Below, piece by piece: positions 60,629 to 64,000 of a DNA stretch of 64,000 nucleotides. A program made the position numbers and the translations under genes. The DNA is from Mycteria americana (taxonomy: Eukaryota; Chordata; Aves; Ciconiiformes; Ciconiidae): NCBI RefSeq assembly GCF_035582795.1, contig NC_134370.1, positions 55,725,501 to 55,789,500 of the forward strand. The letters run 5' to 3'. Position 1 is the first letter of the stretch. Each line of letters starts with the position of its first letter. Below the pieces are notes generated by a model. The model saw only the letters and a list, made by a program, of their open reading frames with translations, was not told the origin of the DNA and made no database searches.

Positions 60629-63600
60629 GTGAGTATACCAAATATTTCTTAACACTTCTGGAAGACAGTGAAGTCAATGGACATCTTAGCTTAAATCATT
60701 AGACTTGTAAGGCAACAGCGTTAGGTTTGGCCATCTATTTTCCCAGCAATAAGCTTTGTAAGCTTGAGTTATGCTGCTGATGGAATAATCCTCTCCCAAA
60801 ATATGTTGCACAACACTTAGATAACAAGATCTCGTAAATCTTGTGTAAGTTGGAAGAAGGACACCCAACTACTTATCACAAGATACAGAACTTATAGTTA
60901 GTAAATACTGCTAGTAAATGACATGTCTTTTTAATATTTGTTTTATATTAATTTTTTTCAGCTTTTGTGTATTTATGCCTGATCTAGTAACAGTGAAAGA
61001 TTAATACAAAATACCAAAGATTTTTCTCTGGTATTTCTAGCCTATTTCTCTGTTATTTGTAGCCTTTGTCAGAGATATAGTGCACAACAAGCACTGCTTG
61101 CTCACCGTAGTAGCAAGTAGCCCTTGTGCATGCTATTATCCTGTTAATATTTTTAAGGAGTACTAGTAAATATTTGCAGGACTGAGCACAAAGATTAGGA
61201 CACAGAGCTTGCTGAGTCCCATTGGAGTCTTTCCATTGATCATGTCTGTTTCCTCCTGTAGCTCTTGTGATGTATATTAGTACAGATGCGTTGGTATTAT
61301 CCCTAGGTAGAAGGTGCTTCTGTTTATATGTAACTGAGAATTTGTTTCATAAAAAGATGTGGTCTATAATGTAATCAGCAAAAGTAATATAGGACTTGAC
61401 ACTTAGTGTTTGAAGTGTGTTGAGGTAGTTTACTTAGGGGTAGTGTGGAGAATTAATCTTGACTAAATTATCAAAATTGACCTGCAGTCTTAACTAGGTC
61501 AAATGGCCTCTCAACCATGCTCAGATATTCTCATCTGCTGCATACAGCTGAGATACTATTTTAGGGGAGATTTGAGGAGAGTGTTCTGATCTGTTAACTG
61601 GACAACTGACCATCTGTGACCATTTCTAGCCAGAGCATCTGGCAGCAGCTGACTGTTTAACAGAGCTGTGAGACAAAAGAGCAGTGGGTTGAAAGGATGT
61701 GGTGTCTGTGTGTCCTAGGACATAAATGCATTTTTTTGTCTTCTCATTATGCAGTTATAAAGCAGTAATTTCAGACACATGCAAACTTGTTAACTGTGTG
61801 ATCCACATCATATGGATTTTTCTCAGTACACTAATCCTCCTCGGATTAAAATACTATTTTACAGAATTATGTTAGAATGTATATCATCTGTGTGTTTTTA
61901 TTGGGTTTTCTTTCCAGTAAGCATGTAGACAGAAAACAAAACAAAAGCAAAGTGAGTTTGGGAAATTGCAACTTTCACATGGTCACATTGTTAACTGAAT
62001 TACAAGAAGTGTGGGCATGGAAGAATTCATATGCTTGAGTTAACCATTCAGTCATGGTGCATGTGATGTGTTGAATGTTTATTCCTTATCATAATTCTAA
62101 GTATCTAAATATGGTGACCAAAACATGATACATTCCATATAATTTGCCATAATTTATATCATTCACATATGCATAATTTATGCTGCCATAGGTTAGATCC
62201 ACTGAAGATATAACCTTTTTTCAAATAACTTCAGTAGAAGTCTTTTTTTTTTTTTTAAATTTAATGGGATGTATTGAGTTATTTGATGTGTATATCAAAT
62301 ATGGGAAGTTTTCCTGTTTAAGTTTCTTTGCTGGTTTCTTATTTTTGTTTGCTTTGTAGCATTTACACAAAAAGGCACTCATTGCTACAGCTACAAAAGA
62401 CTCACTTGGCACAAGAAATTTCATTAGGTCATGATTTTCCACTGCTAAGATGATTACATATGTTGAAGCCTGGAAAGTTCACATAGACTTCTCATAGTGA
62501 CAGTGCCTGTCTGACTACTGTATTCGCCCATTGAGAAGCTGCCTGTTTGAAATACTTGTGCACGCTGAATTATTTCTTAGAAAACAGTGCTCACCCAACC
62601 TTTTTCTGCCCGTGGCAGCTGCACATGTGGAGAATATAGCAGGTAAAATTATATGCAATGCACAAACCCACAAAGAATGTAGCAATATCTGTGCGTTAAG
62701 AAGGGACTGATTTGCTTTTCTTTTTATTTCTTGTGAATAAACTAAATCATTTGGACCAGGTTATTTTATTCATGCATTTCAAATTTAAAATATTACTTAT
62801 TAGGAAGTGGTCCTACCTGGTAGAATTTGAGATAAAACAAGGCAAGCCACTGCTTTAGGTTTTGTGACTATGGTAAACTGAATCTTCATGAATTGAACAG
62901 AGGCTTTGAGGACTAATGTTCTGTCATCCATTTGCCTCTCCTGAGGACACTAAACTACTGATTTATTGACAGCTTCTTTAAAATAAATGTCTTCATTATG
63001 AGCTACAGGAATTTGTAGAATACTGCGAGTGTGAAACCTGAAGGTGAAAGGTGTGTTTTAAGACTTTTGGTTTCATATATGTTGGATAACATGGTCAAAA
63101 GAAAAGGTTATTCCTCATTTGGAAGAATATGCTAACAGTATTAGGTGCTTCCAGTGGCAAAGATGGAGTAGTTTCTCATGCATTATCTGTTGCCACTGAA
63201 GTTATGTGGCTTCCAAACACTCCCTCTTCATGTCTTAGTTTGTCATGACCTAAGGCCGCTCTACCATTCCCTGTTCTCATGTGTACTTAACAAACCGCAG
63301 ATAGACTTCTAGTGACATTTGGAGCATGTCAGTACATCTCTCTGTGGAACTTATTGCAGATGTTGATACAACTGCCAATTGTGCAAAAACTGTGTATTTA
63401 AAGAAGACAGTTCACTTACTTTGTGGCAATTGAAGTGCATCACAAAATCAGAATTCATAATGTTCTCTAATCAAACAGAACATTAGCAATGATATTATAA
63501 GCACTATTGATTGCATTGATTGTTGATAGCATTGATACAACTACTGTAAATGTTTTGCGAACATCTACAGGCCTCTTGATGGAGGGACGAGTGTGATAGG

Positions 63601-64000
63601 TAAAGCAGAATCAGCAATGCTAGTGTAAAATAAGTTACAATGATTGAACATGAAATATAGCAATGTGAATATTATGCTGTATGTTTAATCTCTTGTTGCT
63701 TCCTACCTTGTTTATTGAGAATTGACCTCTCTTACTCCAGTGTAGGTCTACCCAGTTACTTCTGTGTATTTTTAAACTGGATTATTTAGCATGATAGTCA
63801 CCATGTAAACAGAATTAAATGATCTGATTAGAGTCAGGGCTGCCATTCTCAAAATAAATATCCGCAGTTTCACGTAGACGTTTGTTTGTGTTAACGGTCT
63901 TGGCATTTATTTTTCAATAGCAGGCCATTTCCTAGTCCAGTGTAAGTTCCATTATCACTTGAATTTGCCACAGGAGCAGACCCTTGTGTGCATACCATGC
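60629..64000 (+). other. PRTG: start of PRTG intron 11, running out of the window
   Basis: After the donor GTGAGT of exon 11 I find no frame that would complete FN3-3 (the expected strand with a conserved Tyr followed by a VRLLAYN-like motif). The next exon is therefore beyond 64000, and the intron is at least 3.4 kb. There is a 14-base poly-T run near 62243-62256. No element or gene is recognised. Confidence 0.8.

Noticed and set aside
60629..64000. Search for the exon completing FN3-3
   Set aside because: No frame with the expected FN3 C-terminal strand pattern and flanking AG/GT was found, so the next exon is placed outside the window.

Overview
The window is vertebrate nuclear DNA and almost certainly avian. 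It holds split coding exons with GT-AG introns, a strong CpG island, low interspersed-repeat content, and two CR1 LINE fragments with the avian-type 3' end (short ATTCTRTG-like repeats rather than a poly-A tail). I cannot name the species.

The only protein-coding gene I can support is the 5' part of protogenin (PRTG), a DCC/neogenin-family cell-surface receptor, on the + strand. Eleven coding exons were placed at single-base resolution by following the reading frame across GT-AG junctions: 11805-11859, 12887-13189, 49094-49238, 50234-50367, 50677-50814, 51980-52138, 52734-52893, 53553-53800, 57734-57898, 58940-59245 and 60440-60628. Joined, they give 667 complete codons plus one base: signal peptide, four Ig domains, two complete fibronectin III (FN3) domains and the first part of a third. 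The remaining FN3 domains, the transmembrane helix and the cytoplasmic tail must lie beyond position 64000.

Layout: 1-10276 is upstream DNA without a recognisable gene; 10288-about 10935 is a 5'-truncated CR1 on the minus strand; about 11230-12560 is the CpG-island promoter, exon 1 and most of intron 1; 13190-49093 is a 36-kb intron 2 with one small CR1 fragment and simple repeats; 49094-60628 is a compact run of nine exons; 60629-64000 is the start of intron 11.

The most interesting local features are a six-codon upstream ORF whose stop codon directly abuts the PRTG start codon in the same frame (TAAATG), a near-consensus CTCF motif in intron 1, and several intronic stretches that resemble developmental enhancers (homeodomain, POU and PBX/MEIS-like words). 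No undescribed system, CRISPR array, operon or RNA gene was found, and I do not claim one.
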